From: Ligula intestinalis
Lineage: Eukaryota; Platyhelminthes; Cestoda; Diphyllobothriidea; Diphyllobothriidae
Direction: 5' to 3'
Length of the DNA stretch: 64,000 nt
NCBI GenBank assembly: GCA_036362985.1
Contig: JAYGXS010000004.1
Location: 45,191,494 to 45,255,493 of the forward strand
Shown here: positions 14,301-25,075 of the stretch, in pieces
How the letters are laid out: each line of letters starts with the position of its first letter
Numbering within the stretch: the first letter of the stretch is position 1
The notes under the pieces: generated by a model
Database searches by the model: none
What the model was told of the DNA's origin: nothing
The model's input: the letters and a program-made list of their open reading frames with translations, nothing else
Translations under genes and position numbers: made by a program

Positions 14301-15701
14301 CTCAGAGATTATAGCCAAAGCTATAGGTTGGCTGGTGGCCAGGATTTTCCTCGGTAAGTCAGAGCAGAGCGCACGTGCTGTAGACCGTGGTGGAGTCATA
14401 CCTCGCGCAACGGTAATTCAGTGTGTTGGCTTGGAACAGCAGTAGTTTCCTGTAGTTCTTAGATTCATCGGTAAGCTACTGCATCCACCGCTCTGATACA
14501 CTGATTTGAGATTAAAGAATTTTACCAACAGGGGAGAAGTTAAATCCTCTTTGGATTGCTTGTCAAAATCTTTTGGTTGTTCGAGGACACCACTGATTAC
14601 AATTTCCTTACCCTACAATAGACTAGTGAAATGAGTATGATGTGACAACTCAATTTTATCGTGCACAGTTATATAGAGAAATAAAATTGGTGGCTTGCTT
14701 TTTCTGTTGATACCGTTTTGTCTCTAGAAGAGGCAGATTGCGTGGGTGAATGCGATGGACCGCATCGTCTTAGGTTGTTGCGGCATGCAAGTATGCGAAG
14801 GACCGGTACTGTGATGTGATTTTGTGCGTCCCTGGCTTTAGTCTTCTGCAGTCAAACTGTTGCTGCTACTAGGCTGTCAAGGCGAGGGCAAGAAGCATCA
14901 TTCTTACGCGTAAGGATTGTTTTTTTTAACTGCCAACTGTAGAAAAATAGGGAAACCCTCACAGTCAAAAATACTGGCCCTTGGGCAACGTCCAACCGCA
15001 TAGCCCGACGATTTCGCATCGGGAAGGTTTTGTGCAAAAGCTAGTTAGTTTAGTTAGTCAATCAGATTAACCTGACGGACTGGACCTACTCTGAGGACTG
15101 TTACCTTCAATTTTAAGGTTGCTAGGGCGTCTAAGTCTATCAAAACATTGTTAATCAGGCTAAAGTTTGCCAAAATTTTAGTAGAAAATGAAAACGTTTC
15201 AAGACAACACAGTATCTGTTGACCTGTCTGGTTAATCTTAATGTTTCCTTGCAGCTTGTACTCAGTTTCTTAATAGGTCCAATTTTTTATTTTCATTTTT
15301 AACTTTCGTTTTACTAATTTTCGCATATGATTTCTTTAGTTTAAAGTCGATCCTTTTCCGGCTGGCGCTTCCCCTCTCCGACGTCTATGAGAATTTGCAA
15401 AATTTTGTGGCGCACTTCAGGTAATCGCAGCTTCTCTGTCCCATTGCTATACCCTTACAACATATGTAGTCTGACAAACAGGAACATCCACTTAAAACCC
15501 CCGGAGGCTCTTCTCATGTCAGCCGCCTTGCTCTACCTCCTTCGAACCTATGTGGTATGCCTTCGCAGGGAAGACGATACCTTGGAGCGACTGTCAAGCA
15601 TCGTTGCCGGTTTGGGCGTGGATTCAAAGAAGTTCTATGCATCACTTGAAGACATTTTGTCTCAGGTCAAGTCGGCTGCTGAGGACGACTTGCCAGACTG
15701 A
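2384..15701 (+). CDS. RPAP2: RPAP2 (Rtr1-type RNA polymerase II CTD Ser5 phosphatase), six exons recognised
   Basis: Exons: 2384 (or 2399)-2593, 7104-7268, 7980-8678, 11215-11300, 15340-15420 and 15470-15701; every junction keeps phase, giving about 490 residues versus 612 in human. Exon 1 holds the helical RKAICLKTALAIVERC segment. Exon 2 gives the first half of the Rtr1 zinc finger, C-x4-C in GNCGYLLC, then the KQTYRISTASRKVYEV block. Exon 3 starts YFCSDWCYRAS (C-x3-C) and continues IPAEPAWCR, matching the human order residue for residue across the splice. The last exons carry the C-terminal domain, with SLTNRNIHLKPPE close to the human protein. Family role: removes Ser5 phosphate from the Pol II CTD and helps nuclear import of Pol II. 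No in-frame ATG precedes the finger, so either a spliced leader supplies AUG or an upstream exon was missed. An extra exon between 8678 and 11215 cannot be excluded. Intron lengths: 4,510, 711, 2,536, 4,039 and 49 bases. Confidence 0.88.
2594..4132. other. RPAP2 intron 1, first part: no gene recognised
   Basis: Starts with a good donor (ATA/GTAAGT at 2594). Only short, unconserved frames occur on either strand, and I recognise no protein family, RNA gene or simple repeat. Confidence 0.5.
4133..6328 (+). mobile_element. 5'-truncated, inactivated CR1/jockey-like LINE in RPAP2 intron 1
   Basis: The sense strand reads through a reverse transcriptase: LITKTVNDKKRELWREK, the ALGPDGLALIHL block, SYRPIALLSPLAKML, HGFRSGRGTTTAL, IDLSRAFDCVRH, QGSVLSPTLF, and the catalytic SYADDVTIF at about 5240. 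The thumb/C-terminal region ends with the knuckle-like C..SPHDCRHLFVC motif and a stop at about 6328. The endonuclease half is missing. Breaks: TAG at 5028-5030, TGA at 5439-5441 and a frame change between about 6080 and 6200, so the copy is dead. It is the same clade as the element at the right edge of the window (both have HxxHIGP...YRP). It accounts for about half of this host intron and lies in the host's sense orientation. Confidence 0.9.
6329..7103. other. RPAP2 intron 1, last part: no gene recognised
   Basis: No coding potential or known repeat was recognised between the LINE 3' end and the acceptor TTGTTACTTTCAG that starts RPAP2 exon 2 at 7104. Confidence 0.5.
7269..7979 (+). other. 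RPAP2 intron 2: no gene recognised
   Basis: Bounded by AAG/GTTTGT at 7268/7269 and TTTCTTCTAG at 7979. A frame continues open from exon 2 into the intron for about 90 codons, but it lacks the second Rtr1 cysteine pair, which lies in the exon at 7980. The read-through is therefore not the real protein. Confidence 0.7.
8679..9235. other. RPAP2 intron 3, left part: nothing recognised
   Basis: Begins with donor CCG/GTAAGA. No coding signature or recognisable repeat was seen before the SINE pair at 9236. Confidence 0.5.
9236..9525 (+). repeat. tRNA-headed SINE-like element in fold-back form
   Basis: The right part (about 9352-9525) has a tRNA-like head: box A-like GGCTCAATGGTTAGGGC, then box B-like GAGTTCGAGGC. 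A body follows that contains TGACTGGCTGACGA, AAGCCAGAAATGGCCAT and CTCCCTTGTCTTTTAC. The left arm (9236-9320) is the inverted copy of the last 95 bases of that body, so the whole unit can fold on itself. The ends read TATAGGCAGAAGGA and TCCTTCTGCCTATA. The same body occurs at 45,235-45,410. The left arm has lost about 8 bases within its hairpin region. Confidence 0.75.
9444..9488 (+). ncRNA. Hammerhead-ribozyme-like motif (type I layout) in the SINE
   Basis: Order seen: stem I strand GACTGG (9444-9449); core CTGACGA (9450-9456, fits CUGANGA); stem II GGCT/AGCC (9458-9461 with 9466-9469, loop AATA); GAA (9471-9473); stem III ATGG/CCAT (9474-9481, palindromic, no loop); H17 = C9482; stem I return strand TTAGTC (9483-9488), which pairs with GACTGG through four Watson-Crick and two G-U pairs. 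Predicted cut is after 9482. Against it: the closing pair of stem II is C-A, not G-C, and CTGGCT/AGCCAG could form a competing hairpin. Confidence 0.42.
9526..11214. other. RPAP2 intron 3, right part: repeat family B fragment, otherwise nothing
   Basis: About 9755-9850 carries the family B signature GTGTCAAGACAGAGT followed by a Cys/Pro-rich-looking stretch ending GTGCCACCACCCCCA. The rest has no recognised gene or RNA. Several short open frames here are not conserved with anything I know. Confidence 0.45.
11301..11999. other. RPAP2 intron 4, left part, with repeat family B
   Basis: Starts at donor CTAG/GTATGC. About 11,560-11,680 matches family B (GATGTCAAGACAAGAGT then GACCGTAGA.AGGGA.GGGCGTAGG.GGCTGG). 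The 116-codon frame across it is a by-product of the repeat. A run of ten C occurs at 11,941-11,950. Confidence 0.45.
12000..12130 (+). mobile_element. RTE-like LINE tail remnant, + orientation
   Basis: The stretch around 12,050-12,090 reads FIEAWRSAVRT.IIEAG followed by TAG, the usual last residues of RTE-type reverse transcriptase proteins. It shares GGCTGTGATCATGxCTGATCTAGCCG with the copy at 12,535 but in the opposite orientation. Only the tail is recognisable. Confidence 0.5.
12131..12537. other. Between two RTE tails: GA-rich microsatellite, no gene
   Basis: Contains an AGAGAGAG-rich run at about 12,333-12,360 and family B-like sequence (ACTCATCAGCCACTTCACA). Nothing coding is recognised. 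Confidence 0.5.
12538..13000 (-). mobile_element. RTE-type LINE, 3' terminal fragment (reverse transcriptase C-terminus)
   Basis: Reads on the minus strand as RRLKVFDHRCLRTILRVK, ERRLRWFGHVLRRPPHEL, WKRRRGGQLKTWL, FGLRHRRRDWVELS and IRDIIEVG then stop, the typical C-terminal domain downstream of the reverse transcriptase in RTE/SR2-like elements. The preceding palm domain is absent, so this is a 5'-truncated insertion. The frame is open over about 140 codons. It lies antisense inside RPAP2 intron 4. Confidence 0.85.
13001..13527. other. Repeat family B fragment and unassigned sequence
   Basis: About 13,060-13,200 has the family B core (CCCGGTGTCAAGACAGAGT, then GGGCCTAGGCGGCT and GCGTGCCACTAACGCCCC). 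The rest is unassigned. Confidence 0.45.
13528..13636 (+). repeat. Collapsed fold-back copy of the PLE terminal unit
   Basis: Shows the unit's outer part (CAATACAAGCGAGCATG, GAGTCCCAGGAAG, GAGAAGAAGGGGACTCGATCGCT). It then jumps straight into the inverted partner CAGGCGAATAA...GTCCCAGCGATTGAGTC. GACTCGATCGCT and AGCGATTGAGTC face each other with only about 23 bases between them. The hammerhead-like centre found in other copies is missing. Confidence 0.65.
13637..15339. other. RPAP2 intron 4, right part: no gene recognised
   Basis: Two overlapping minus-strand frames at 14,068-14,399 look codon-like but match no family I know and may be a retroelement remnant. The acceptor of the next RPAP2 exon is TTTCTTTAG at 15,339. 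Confidence 0.4.
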
Positions 15702-15766
15702 TCCGTCAGGAAATCCGCTCTGCTGGTCTATTTCCCCTCATGCATTTGTACAGAAAATGACTTGTA

Positions 15767-15772
15767 ATTAAA
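15767..15772 (+). terminator. Probable RPAP2 polyadenylation signal ATTAAA
   Basis: ATTAAA lies 66 bases after the RPAP2 stop and is followed by a T/G-rich stretch (TTTACTTTGTGT). It is the commonest variant of AATAAA. Assignment is from position only. Confidence 0.5.
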
Positions 15773-16239
15773 TTATTTACTTTGTGTACAGTCTTTTGAC
15801 TCTAGAGCTCCTGGACCAGCGGTTGGCTGCATAGTTTGAGGACATTTACTTCAGGCAGACACCGACTTCCTTTGCTGTCTGAAGGGTAGCCAAAAGACGC
15901 AGGAGAAACTAACTTTATTTCTGTCCCCGGCTAGCCATATCCCCACTCAGCCGAATGCCAAACCACTTCAGCTACTGATGCATCATGAGTAAAGAAGACA
16001 GTTCGAGTATTAGAACAGTTTGTTTATCATTCTGAGATTTCATATTCGTAGAAAAGTTCATCATCAGCAGCAAAAAAGGTAACAATTATAGGGAGTTGTA
16101 AGCCAATCAATTATCAGTGACGCAAGTCTAGGGGTGACTGCGCAGGGGTCTGTACGCCGGCGCCAAATCGATTGAGTAAGTTCCCATCCGTAAACCAGGC
16201 TTCAATCAGTTCTCGGCTCTTCTTATTGCCGGCGTGGGT
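15773..16239. other. RPAP2 downstream region: nothing recognised
   Basis: About 470 bases without a recognisable gene, RNA or repeat between the RPAP2 3' end and the RTE element. Confidence 0.5.
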
Positions 16240-19200
16240 GAGTATCTGGACGTACTTACTTGTACTTGTAACGGCATTCATCTCGGGCGGGTTGAGCCGG
16301 CATCAGTTTTGACGTTGACTGCATCATGAATCACAGCTGTCCAGGCGCGTCGATCTTGCGCCTGTTCACATGAGAGTGCCATCCATTCACGGTTTTACCG
16401 GCGTAGGCCGTAGACGCATGGGCCGGAAACGGACGACAGATTCTGCTTGACCGTTGCTGTCCATGTTTTCAGCTACCCGCCGCGACGTTTGTGCCAGGTG
16501 GGGGAAGGCGTCGCCTCAAGTAGGTCACGAATCAGCTCACCATCATCACGCCGGGATGCATGCCCGAACCACCGAAGTCATCTCTGAAGCAGGAGTGGAG
16601 GGAGAGCGTCCAGGTGACAGCGTCGGCGGAGATTGGAGCAGCGAATTCGGTCTACGCGACGGTGACAAAGGATATGGCGTAGGCAGTCATTGTCAAGGCG
16701 CCTCATGTCCTCAACACGTATAGGCCATGTCTCTCCGCCATAAAGCAGGATAGATCTAACCACTGCTTGGTAAACACGGGACTTTGTGCGTAGTGATATT
16801 TCCCTTCTATTTCATAGAGGAGCGCACAGACAGTAGAAGGCAGATGGGGCACGGTTGACGCGTGATACAACCTCGTCGACACCTTGACCCGTTTCCGTGA
16901 CCAAAGAGCCTAAGTATCTAAACGAGTCGACCACTTCGAGAGGAGCGCCGTCGAGAACAATAGGAGTGACAGATGTAGGGGGCACACAGGAGAGCATGAC
17001 TTGGGTCTTAGTTGCATTTAGGCGTAATCCGATGGATCGGGCACGCTCATTGACCTTGTCCAACGCCTGCTGAACTGCAATACAGTTGTCGCCAAAGAGG
17101 ACGACGTCATCAGCATACGCCAAGTCAGTCACCCATTTCGAGCGATCAAACTGCACTCCCGGGAAGTCATCCAGTGCTTTGGTCATGATCCAGTCCACCG
17201 CATAGTTGAACAGGGTTGGTGAAAGGGCACAGCCTTGGCGGACGCCCTTCCTGACGCTAAAGGCTTCCATGTAACCGTTCTGCGTCCTCACCCGTGTGGA
17301 AGTGCCACGATAGTATGCCTGCATGAGATTGAGAAGCTTAGGTGGTAGGCCGTCCGTCCTTATCATGCTCCACAGCGAACTGCGATCAACAGAGTCAAAT
17401 TCGGCAGCAAATTCGATGAAGCATAGAACAGTGGGTTATTAGTGACCCCATCTCAGTTCTAGTACACGGCGGAGATTGAAGATCTGGTCGGTGCAGCCAC
17501 GACCGGTCGAAATCCACTCTGGTTTGGGCGGGTGCGCTGGTCTCTCGCAGTTTGGAAACGTTTGAGAAGAAGAGACGTGAATGTTTTCGCCGCTACATCG
17601 ATAAGGCTAATGCCTCTGTAATTTCTGCACGCTCGTCTATCGCCTTTTTTAAACAAGGGGAGGATCACTGCTTTTCTCCAGTCAGAGGGCACAACTTCGC
17701 TGTCCCATATCTTGGCAAATATTTGTTGTAGCCAGGGCCCAATAACCTCGGGTGCACATTTAAAGAGCTCCGGCGGGAGTTCATCCTCACCAGGTGCCTT
17801 GTTGCGTAGCCTCAAGAGAATGGAGACAACTTCCTCTACACTGGGTGGCTCTGTGTTGCACTCATACAGATGGTGAGGATCGTCCGCAGTGGGCGACAGG
17901 TCAGACATCACAGGGGGATCATGGTTAAGGTGGTCACACAAATGCTCGCGCCATCTCTCTAACCGGTCATCGATCTTAGTGATGACAGCACAGTTGCGAT
18001 CCAGTAAAGTCTCGGTGGTGTTCCCCGAACCTCTGCTGGCCTGCTTTAAGAGTCGGTAGAGCTTGTGGGTATCACCTCTGGTAGCTGCTCGCTCCGTTTC
18101 GGTGGCAAAGTTGTTCCAGTAGGCGTTCCTATCGGCTCGGATGGCCCTTGTCGTTTGGCGCCGCAGCTCTCTGTAAGTGGGGGAGCCATTGAGTCTGGCT
18201 CGGCCGGCCTCAGCTAACTCAAGCGTGGGTCTAGTGATCCAGTCGCGATGTCGCCGTTGGGTTTTGCCCAGATGGGTGTATGCCAGCTCTGACATCGTGG
18301 CCTTCAGGGACTGCCACGCGGGCTCTGGGTCCACTTGGGCGTCAGGGTACATGCGGTCGAAACGGTTCTGGAGTGCTAAGTGGAAGGCGTCGCCAGCAGA
18401 GGACTTCAGCTTTGCGACATCGATCCGCTGTGGTCGAGAGGGTCTGTGAATAGCTCTCAAACGCAATCGAAGGGTTGCCCGCTGTAGGACATGGTCCGAT
18501 GCATGAGCGTTTCCTGTATCAGCACCGCGGTAGGCTCGACAATCCAAGACCGAGCTGGCCCAGCGTGCTTGGACAAGGATGTGATCTATTTGGGCCTGGG
18601 TATGCCCGTCATTTGAGTACCAAGTGACAAGGTGGTGGCGCGGATGATCAAAACGGGTGCTTGATAAAACGAGGCGGTTCGACGATGTGAAGTTGACAAG
18701 GCGCTCACCGTTGGCACACTGCGCTCCGACAGCAAATTTGGCTACCACATGACGGGTTCCAGTGTCACACACACACCTGGTCGGGCGTTCCAATCACGAG
18801 TAGATCGCTTCTTGCGATGCGGTCAACTGTTCGCTGGAGGTCGCCGTAGAAGTCATCGTTTACGCTGTCATCAGCAGACAGAGTAGGCGCATATACCGAG
18901 GTGATGGAAACGTTGACTGGGGCACTTTTCAAACGGACCCAAGCGATCCGCGGTGAGACAGCCTCCCACTCTAGCAGACTCCAGCGAAATTCATCGGCCA
19001 AAGCTATAGCGACACCATACAGTCCAGAGTTGTTGGAGGCACCACTGTAGTAGAGATGGTACGCAGAGTCAGCTCCTGGTACTTGTAGCAGTTTGTGGCC
19101 AGTGCCAGGTAAGCGGACCTAAGAGAAACACGCCACACCAACACGGTATTCAGAAAGAGATTTGGCTGTTAAAAGTTGGGCGCCGTCATCCCTCAGAGTT

Positions 19201-19260
19201 TGAACATTCCAGCCTGCAATTCGCAATCCGGCATCAGCTCGCAGATTTAACACCCGTCAC
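16240..19260 (-). mobile_element. Nearly full-length, inactivated RTE-type LINE
   Basis: On the minus strand the element starts with the apurinic-type endonuclease (RIAGWNVQTLRDDGAQLL near 19,230; VNVSITSVYAPT; HASDHV). Then comes a basic linker and the reverse transcriptase (LRNKAPGEDELPPELF, DWRKAVILPLFKKGDR, YRGISLIDVAAK, VRQGCALSPTLFN, catalytic LAYADDVVLF at about 17,100). The C-terminal domain (RSILLYGGETW, RRLRWFGHASRR, WHKRRGG) ends near 16,270. Breaks: a stop in the endonuclease near 19,118, a frameshift around 18,790, one around 17,370-17,460, a stop near 16,805 and others near the 3' end. Length of about 3 kb and domain order fit RTE elements such as those of schistosomes. Confidence 0.9.
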
Positions 19261-19429
19261 GCGATGCCAAGAGGATGGGGCGCGTCGGTTCCCGCGGACG
19301 CCGTAGCAGAGATCGTATGTTGCGTATAGTTGTGATTCATGAAAGTGTAGAAAGTCAAGAAAGTCAATTCCGTGTTTCGTGGAGAAAAGGGGATTGTCCC
19401 CGGTCTTGCTCCCCTACCAGAGCCCCGTT

Positions 19430-19705
19430 AGCCAAGCAAAAGCAAGTTTCCGGCGCGCAGCAACTTGTGATAGTTCGTCGTCCCGTCGCACAACCAGCTT
19501 GTGTTAATGTATGTGCGATCCAAGCACGCGTTCAGTTTGACCTGCGTTGTTACAAGGACAGCTTGGACATGGGCTGTGATTCACTATCCCGGATTGCTCT
19601 TCGGGGTTCGATCGGTCTTTTTTTTTCATCACCCTACTGCGCATAGTAGGTTTGGGCTGGTGTGCAATTCCAACACTTGGTTCCACCAAGAGGCGCCCAA
19701 TCACT
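19430..19705 (-). mobile_element. Penelope-like element fragment (RT C-terminus plus start of GIY-YIG)
   Basis: The minus strand reads VGIAHQPKPTMRSRVMKKKD, the usual linker after a Penelope reverse transcriptase. It continues EEQSGIVNHSPCPSCPCNNAGQTERVLGSHIH, the first part of the GIY-YIG nuclease with GQTER and the RI.EH region, where the expected Glu codon is TAA. The continuation HKLVVRRDDELSQVA is also in frame. It directly adjoins the 5' end of the RTE element. Confidence 0.75.
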
Positions 19706-22700
19706 TCCTATCGACTGACGTAGGACATATGCAGTATTGCATCGTATTATCGTTCACGAATTTATCCTGATAGCAGAAAGGGCTACAAGTGGTTCGGTTT
19801 GTCTTGGAATTCTGGGCTAGAAGCTTCGCACTGTCGCCAAAAAACCTGAAGCTGTCATTGTAGTTTTCCTTCCCTAGTAGCAAGTGTCGGTATAAATCCG
19901 GCATATATATATCCGGACGTTTCCTGTATGATTCCATGATTGAATCCGCTTGGATTTGCTACTAGATCCCTCCAGCAAAAAAGGCTGTCATTTTTCTCCC
20001 TTCGCCTTCGCTCACGAACCTAACATGGCTCACCCTCTCACCCTGTCTTGTCGCGCCAACCGGTCTAGTGTGACAATCAAAATTTCTCACTGGTTTTACT
20101 TTCCTCTGACGACGGTAAGGGTCGTTGGGGATTTCAAGGGCAGACGAAGGACAGACAACCGTAATCATGGGCAGTCCAAGCTGTTCGGAGTCTACTTGAT
20201 CCAGGCCCCCCTAGTAACAAATTCAAGTGGATCGCATCATGGAATCCTACTGGAAAAATCCGGATACGTTTGCCGGATTTTGCCCACTTTGCTGTTAGGG
20301 TTGTTTTCGGTGTTAACTTATCGATTTTTGACGCCATATTGTGAAAGGCTTTTAAACCGTAAGCTCAAAGGCTGAAGGGACCATCTTTTTCCCTCCTGCA
20401 GTCACAACCTGTTATTGAATGTATCTGCCATTCCTGAATCAGTTAAGTAGATTGCCTCTAGGAGGTTCTAGTATCCACTGAGAATGCTCTGGCTTGTCTG
20501 GAGGAAATTGTTATTTTTTACGCCAACATGTCCCGTGAACTTTGATCTGGGAGTCAATGCTTTCGATGTTAGTCTCGTTTTGAAGTAATTCTTTAGATAA
20601 ACTGGCTTTGGGCTTGGGTGTGTATTACTTTTTTAGAACAAGCAACCATGTTCTTCTACGGGATACTTGAGAAGCGGTCTGGACGCTTACCGCCGCGACG
20701 TTGCTTGCTTTTTTCCACGTGATGGCCTATCGGCAAAGTCTCTGTCCTCTGCTCTTATTGCCAAATCTCGATCAGCCACGTACGAGCTTCTACGACTATT
20801 CAACCCTCGCCAGTCTGCTAAAAACGTCAATGCGAGGCCAGTCTGATGTACTGAGACAGCGCCTTTGCACGAGTTCGCTCGCACAAACGCCTGCAGGCGA
20901 AATATGAAACCCTGAGAGAGGTGATCGATGAAAAGCTAAAAATGTCAGGGTCTCCTCTCTCTCTCTCACTCACTCTCTCTATCTGCACGTGCAAATTCTA
21001 AAACCCGCACCCACACGTCTGTCGGTGTGCGTCATTATTGCGCTGCCGCTGCAGTTGCTGCGCTAAAGGAAGCCGTTCTACTTCACGCATATCCTACATG
21101 ACATGCTGAAGTTATTAGGTCATGGTAGTCTCGCACGAAGTAATTCTCAACTATGAAAGTTCATCCGTCAACTAGCGTGAGCCCCAGAGCAGAGGGGAGG
21201 GGGCGCAGTGACGATTATTTCAGGTGAATTAACGTGTCGTAATAGTAGACTTGCACAACCTCTACTGCACTCTCTCTGATGTAACGGTGACATCTGACGT
21301 GTGTCGCCGTCGAATTACGCCCTTTGGAATCCCCAAGGGAGAACAAAATGAGAAGGGCATAATTCTGGAATCCACCCAGAGGAGAGTTTATTCTCTACAA
21401 AACCCGGAGTTGCTGTCTCGGGTGGCTGTTGCCGCTGGTTGATCTCCAGCGCGCTCTTTGTCCCGCCTCGGGGCAAGCCTCGGCATTGGGAGCGGACTAG
21501 CGTGTTCTCGCTATCCGGCGTGCGATGCAACTCTCTCTGTCTGCTAGGGTCAGTGGCCTATAAGGGATTGTCAAGTGCGCGTTCGCCTGTAGCCTGATTG
21601 GCACATTGGGATAACTGCGACCAGTGGGCGCGCGAGCAAGAGCGTGCATCTGTATCCTCTCCAGAGGCCAAGCTTATCTTGCCTGGACAGTCATCGTCTG
21701 TATGCGGTCACATCAAACAATCAAAGACACTTGGCTAGGCTCGACGCCTTAGGAAAGCCTTTAAATGTTGCTAGCACTTGGTCAGGCTAATATTTTAACA
21801 CTCTCCTCCCTCTCGTCCACCTGGGTTTGGCGTTAAGACAGAGCCAAGCGGGCGCGGGTGGCTGGTAGGTTGGGAATCAGTACCTCGGCGTTTTACCACC
21901 CTCCCCATGTGAAGCATTTGTTATTGGTGCGCATCCCCAATAAAGTATGTGGTATCTATTGTGCGTCTGCCCGTAGTGTCGAGCCCTCGTGCCACGAGCG
22001 CGCAACAAAGTACCAGGTAAGGTCACGGACGCAGTTTCGCCCCCTTCATAGTTCTGACTGGCTACCCTTCAGCCTCTTACGCTTAAGCCACGCCATAAAG
22101 CTTTCTTTGTTAACGTGACTCGTCACTTGAACTGTTCCCCCGTCCTCAGTACACGGCCTATCTACAGGCAGCCTTCTGTTTTGCATACATAACTTTCTAT
22201 CTACAAACCGCCTTCTATTTTTAACGCATACAAATATCCTGATCTGGCCTCCTTGTTGGCTCAAACGCAGCTACCGCATGGCTCATTGGAGGAGTACAAA
22301 TTTCCAAATAGCCTTCCTGGAGACAGCGCTTCAGTGATCTGTCTACAGGATGAACTGCGCGCGTTCCGTCCTACCTTCCAATTCAAACATGGAGCACTCT
22401 CATATGGTCATTTAGCGACTGGTCATCAGTCAGTTCGACAGAACGCAGAAGTAGAACGGAACCAACGTGCTTAATTCTGCAACCAGATCAGTGGTGCGCC
22501 ACTCCTTGTGACTGGAACTTCCTGAAAGCAGACGAAACGTTGTGGATCGGAGCATTGAGGGACCAAATGTTTAACTTTTGCTTGATGTCCAACTTGTCGG
22601 GGTTCAGAACGCAGACTACCCCAGCCGTGGGCTGTGCTATGGCTGATGTATGACGTCGAGCATGTCAGAGGTGGTCGCCCTAGTCCTGTTCTTCTTCGGT

Positions 22701-23394
22701 ATTCCTCCAATGGTTTTGCGCGGATGCATTAAACACTTCCTCATTAGTTTATTTAGCTATTGGGATTCGACCTGATGATGGTGGTGTTCCAAGTACACCC
22801 ACTGCTAAGACCCCTACACATCTAAGTTCTGCGCAACGGAGTCTTTTTTAACTCGTTCGTCAAGGCTTCCACTCGCTGGTTTTTGGTTCACTTACATATG
22901 CAACCCCTGGGACCGGCTTCTAATGCTTCACAGTGCTCCTATCGTCAGATCAGTAACGTGATGACTACAAGCAGACACTAACTGGTTACTAATGTAGGAA
23001 GTGCACGAAACGACTTCACCCCAACTTAAACTTTAGGGTAGTCGACAATCGGAAAGGTAATCTCGTTCAGAGCAGACTCCTGTTAGCCAAATTACAGTCT
23101 TCTGATATTCGCATCGCAGCCCCGGTACTATAGCATTATGTCGTTACGTAATTGCCACCTGGCGGGTTCGCTAGCAGCCACATGAGACTAGCCTCAATTT
23201 CTCAGCCCAAGAACCGGGCAAATTCCTTTGAAATTGAAAAAGTGGGGAAAATATGGAACTTTTCTGAAGGCGCTGTCGGAAAGCGACTGTCACAATTGGC
23301 ATCGAATTGAAAAGAACTGATGTGCTGATATTAACAGTGTTCACTTCTACCCTCGGACAGGCTCAATTTAACTGATTAATTAAGTCAGTTGACC
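19706..23394. other. Gene-free repeat-rich stretch
   Basis: No host gene recognised. Short repeats seen: CT-rich microsatellite at 20,951-20,980, family B at about 21,815-21,905, and a repeat at about 21,370-21,450 that recurs in inverted orientation near 24,225-24,300 (GTTGCTGTCTCxxGTGGC). Open frames of 60-140 codons are unconserved. Confidence 0.4.
20951..20980 (+). repeat. CT-rich microsatellite
   Basis: A run made almost only of TCTCTC units, interrupted by two CACT steps. Confidence 0.85.
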
Positions 23395-23500
23395 TAGTTG
23401 TGAAACATTCCCGGTCTCGGTGGGAGTCGGACCCACAAAGCAGGGAACGCTTTTGCGCAGCCAACGCTCTACCACTGAGCTCCGATGCTCACAGGGAGCC
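23395..23500 (-). repeat. tRNA-like SINE head
   Basis: The minus strand shows a tRNA box A (GGAGCTCAGTGGTAGAGCG) and a T arm with a perfect 5-bp stem, GTGGG-TCCGACT-CCCAC. The anticodon region is irregular and the acceptor stem pairs only partly. A body of the same type as at 40,870-41,212 flanks it (GACCTAGTTGTGAAA to the left; CACACTTGGGTCA to the right). A decayed tRNA gene is the alternative. Confidence 0.6.
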
Positions 23501-25075
23501 GTGAATTGAATCACACTTGGGTCACGCTTGCGTAAATTAGTTTAATACTCGGACGCAAAAGGGAGTGCAACTGGTGAAACTTGAGTGTGACGGCAACGGC
23601 TGTAGAACGGTCTCACAAATCGCCCCGGTTTTGATACTGACCCTAATCCTGCTAGGGAAAGTCCTAGTGTACACTTTGCTGACCCTTGTATGGCCTCCTG
23701 ACGCCCTTGAGTCAGAAGAATGTTGCTGTTAGTTAGCAGGGCTGTTTGCGCTTTAGTACGGCATCCGGACAACATTCTCCCGAGTGAAGTGACCAAGACC
23801 GCTTAATGGTATTCCTTATGCAGATGACCTAGGGTTCCAAGAGCATCCCTTGGGAAGAGAAGCTTCCAGCCAACCGTGGTCTCGGTTTGGGGAGATCAGT
23901 AGCCGGCTCTCAGCACTGCTTTGTCCGGCGTCCTTGCCCAAGGCCACCTATCTCAAGGTCATCCACTATCACAGTGAGCGCTTTCACGCTCGCTGACCTG
24001 CAGACATTTCACCGACTTCCACTCGGACATGTACACGTGCGTCCAGGCGGTCACGGCTGCCTAAGCGCCACTTCCGTCGACACAGCCTACTCCACCGGAC
24101 ACGACACGTCTCGAATACTTTCACACGTACCAATTGAAGAACACTTGAACTTGCTCCGCAATCCTACTTTAGCAGCGGCCACCCTGTCATACTCTCTCCC
24201 TCTCTCAGGCCGCAGTCAACACTAGCCCTGGCTTCGCCAGCGGCCACTGCCACGTGAGACAGCAATTGGGAGTTCCGTATACAATAAATCCTTCTAGCTG
24301 GTGACTTCCGCTCGCTGCTGGAGCTTTTGTCTGATAATTGTAGCGCTCTGAGCACAACCAGTACTTAGACCACTACACATCTACCGTTGAGCCTTCATAC
24401 TGCTTTGTGGAAAAGGAATTGATCAAACGAGCCCCTTAGACCTCTGCATAGTCGTCAAGGCGGCCACTCTGGAGGACATTTTATTTTATTTACCAGCCGC
24501 TCATTATCTATTCAGTATTCTTTTTCGCTTCGAAAAAATCCAAAGCTTACTAGTTGCTATCTAGAAGAATACTAGCATGTTACGGGTCGGATTTATCAGC
24601 GGCTTAGCATTTGTCTCCGCCTTCTCCATTAGAAATACTTTTTTGTAGTGTCGGATTTACCGCCCTGGAGCTACCGTAGCTATCGATAAACCGTCGTTCT
24701 GGAGATAAAAAGCAATGCAAGTTTGTCGCAAGAACACTTTCAAAAAGCCAGAAACAGGTGTTTCTGAGGAGATATACAAGAACGAGGCGTGTGTGTGTGT
24801 GTGCCAATTATGGTGTCAACTAGAAATCGTTCAATATGCACCAATTCATTGGTTCGCTCGCTAATGCTTTCCTGTGATTGGTTGGCACTGAGTCCAATCG
24901 TCAATGCCGATGCGATCATGTGTGTGCGTGTTTTAGGCTGTACTCTGGCCTGTCGGCAAGCGAGTGACCTTTTGTGGTGAAATCGACTTTGTTTGGCTGC
25001 TCACACATCTGCTGACACATGTAAACGACCTACACATCAAACAGGCCCTTTGCTTCTAAAACAGCTCAGTTGATT
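23501..25075. other. No gene recognised
   Basis: Unassigned sequence with a short GT repeat at about 24,788-24,802. A 112-codon frame at 23,887-24,225 overlaps a repeat that recurs near 31,400-31,560 (GCCACCTATCTCAAGGTCATC), so it is not taken as a gene. Confidence 0.4.
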
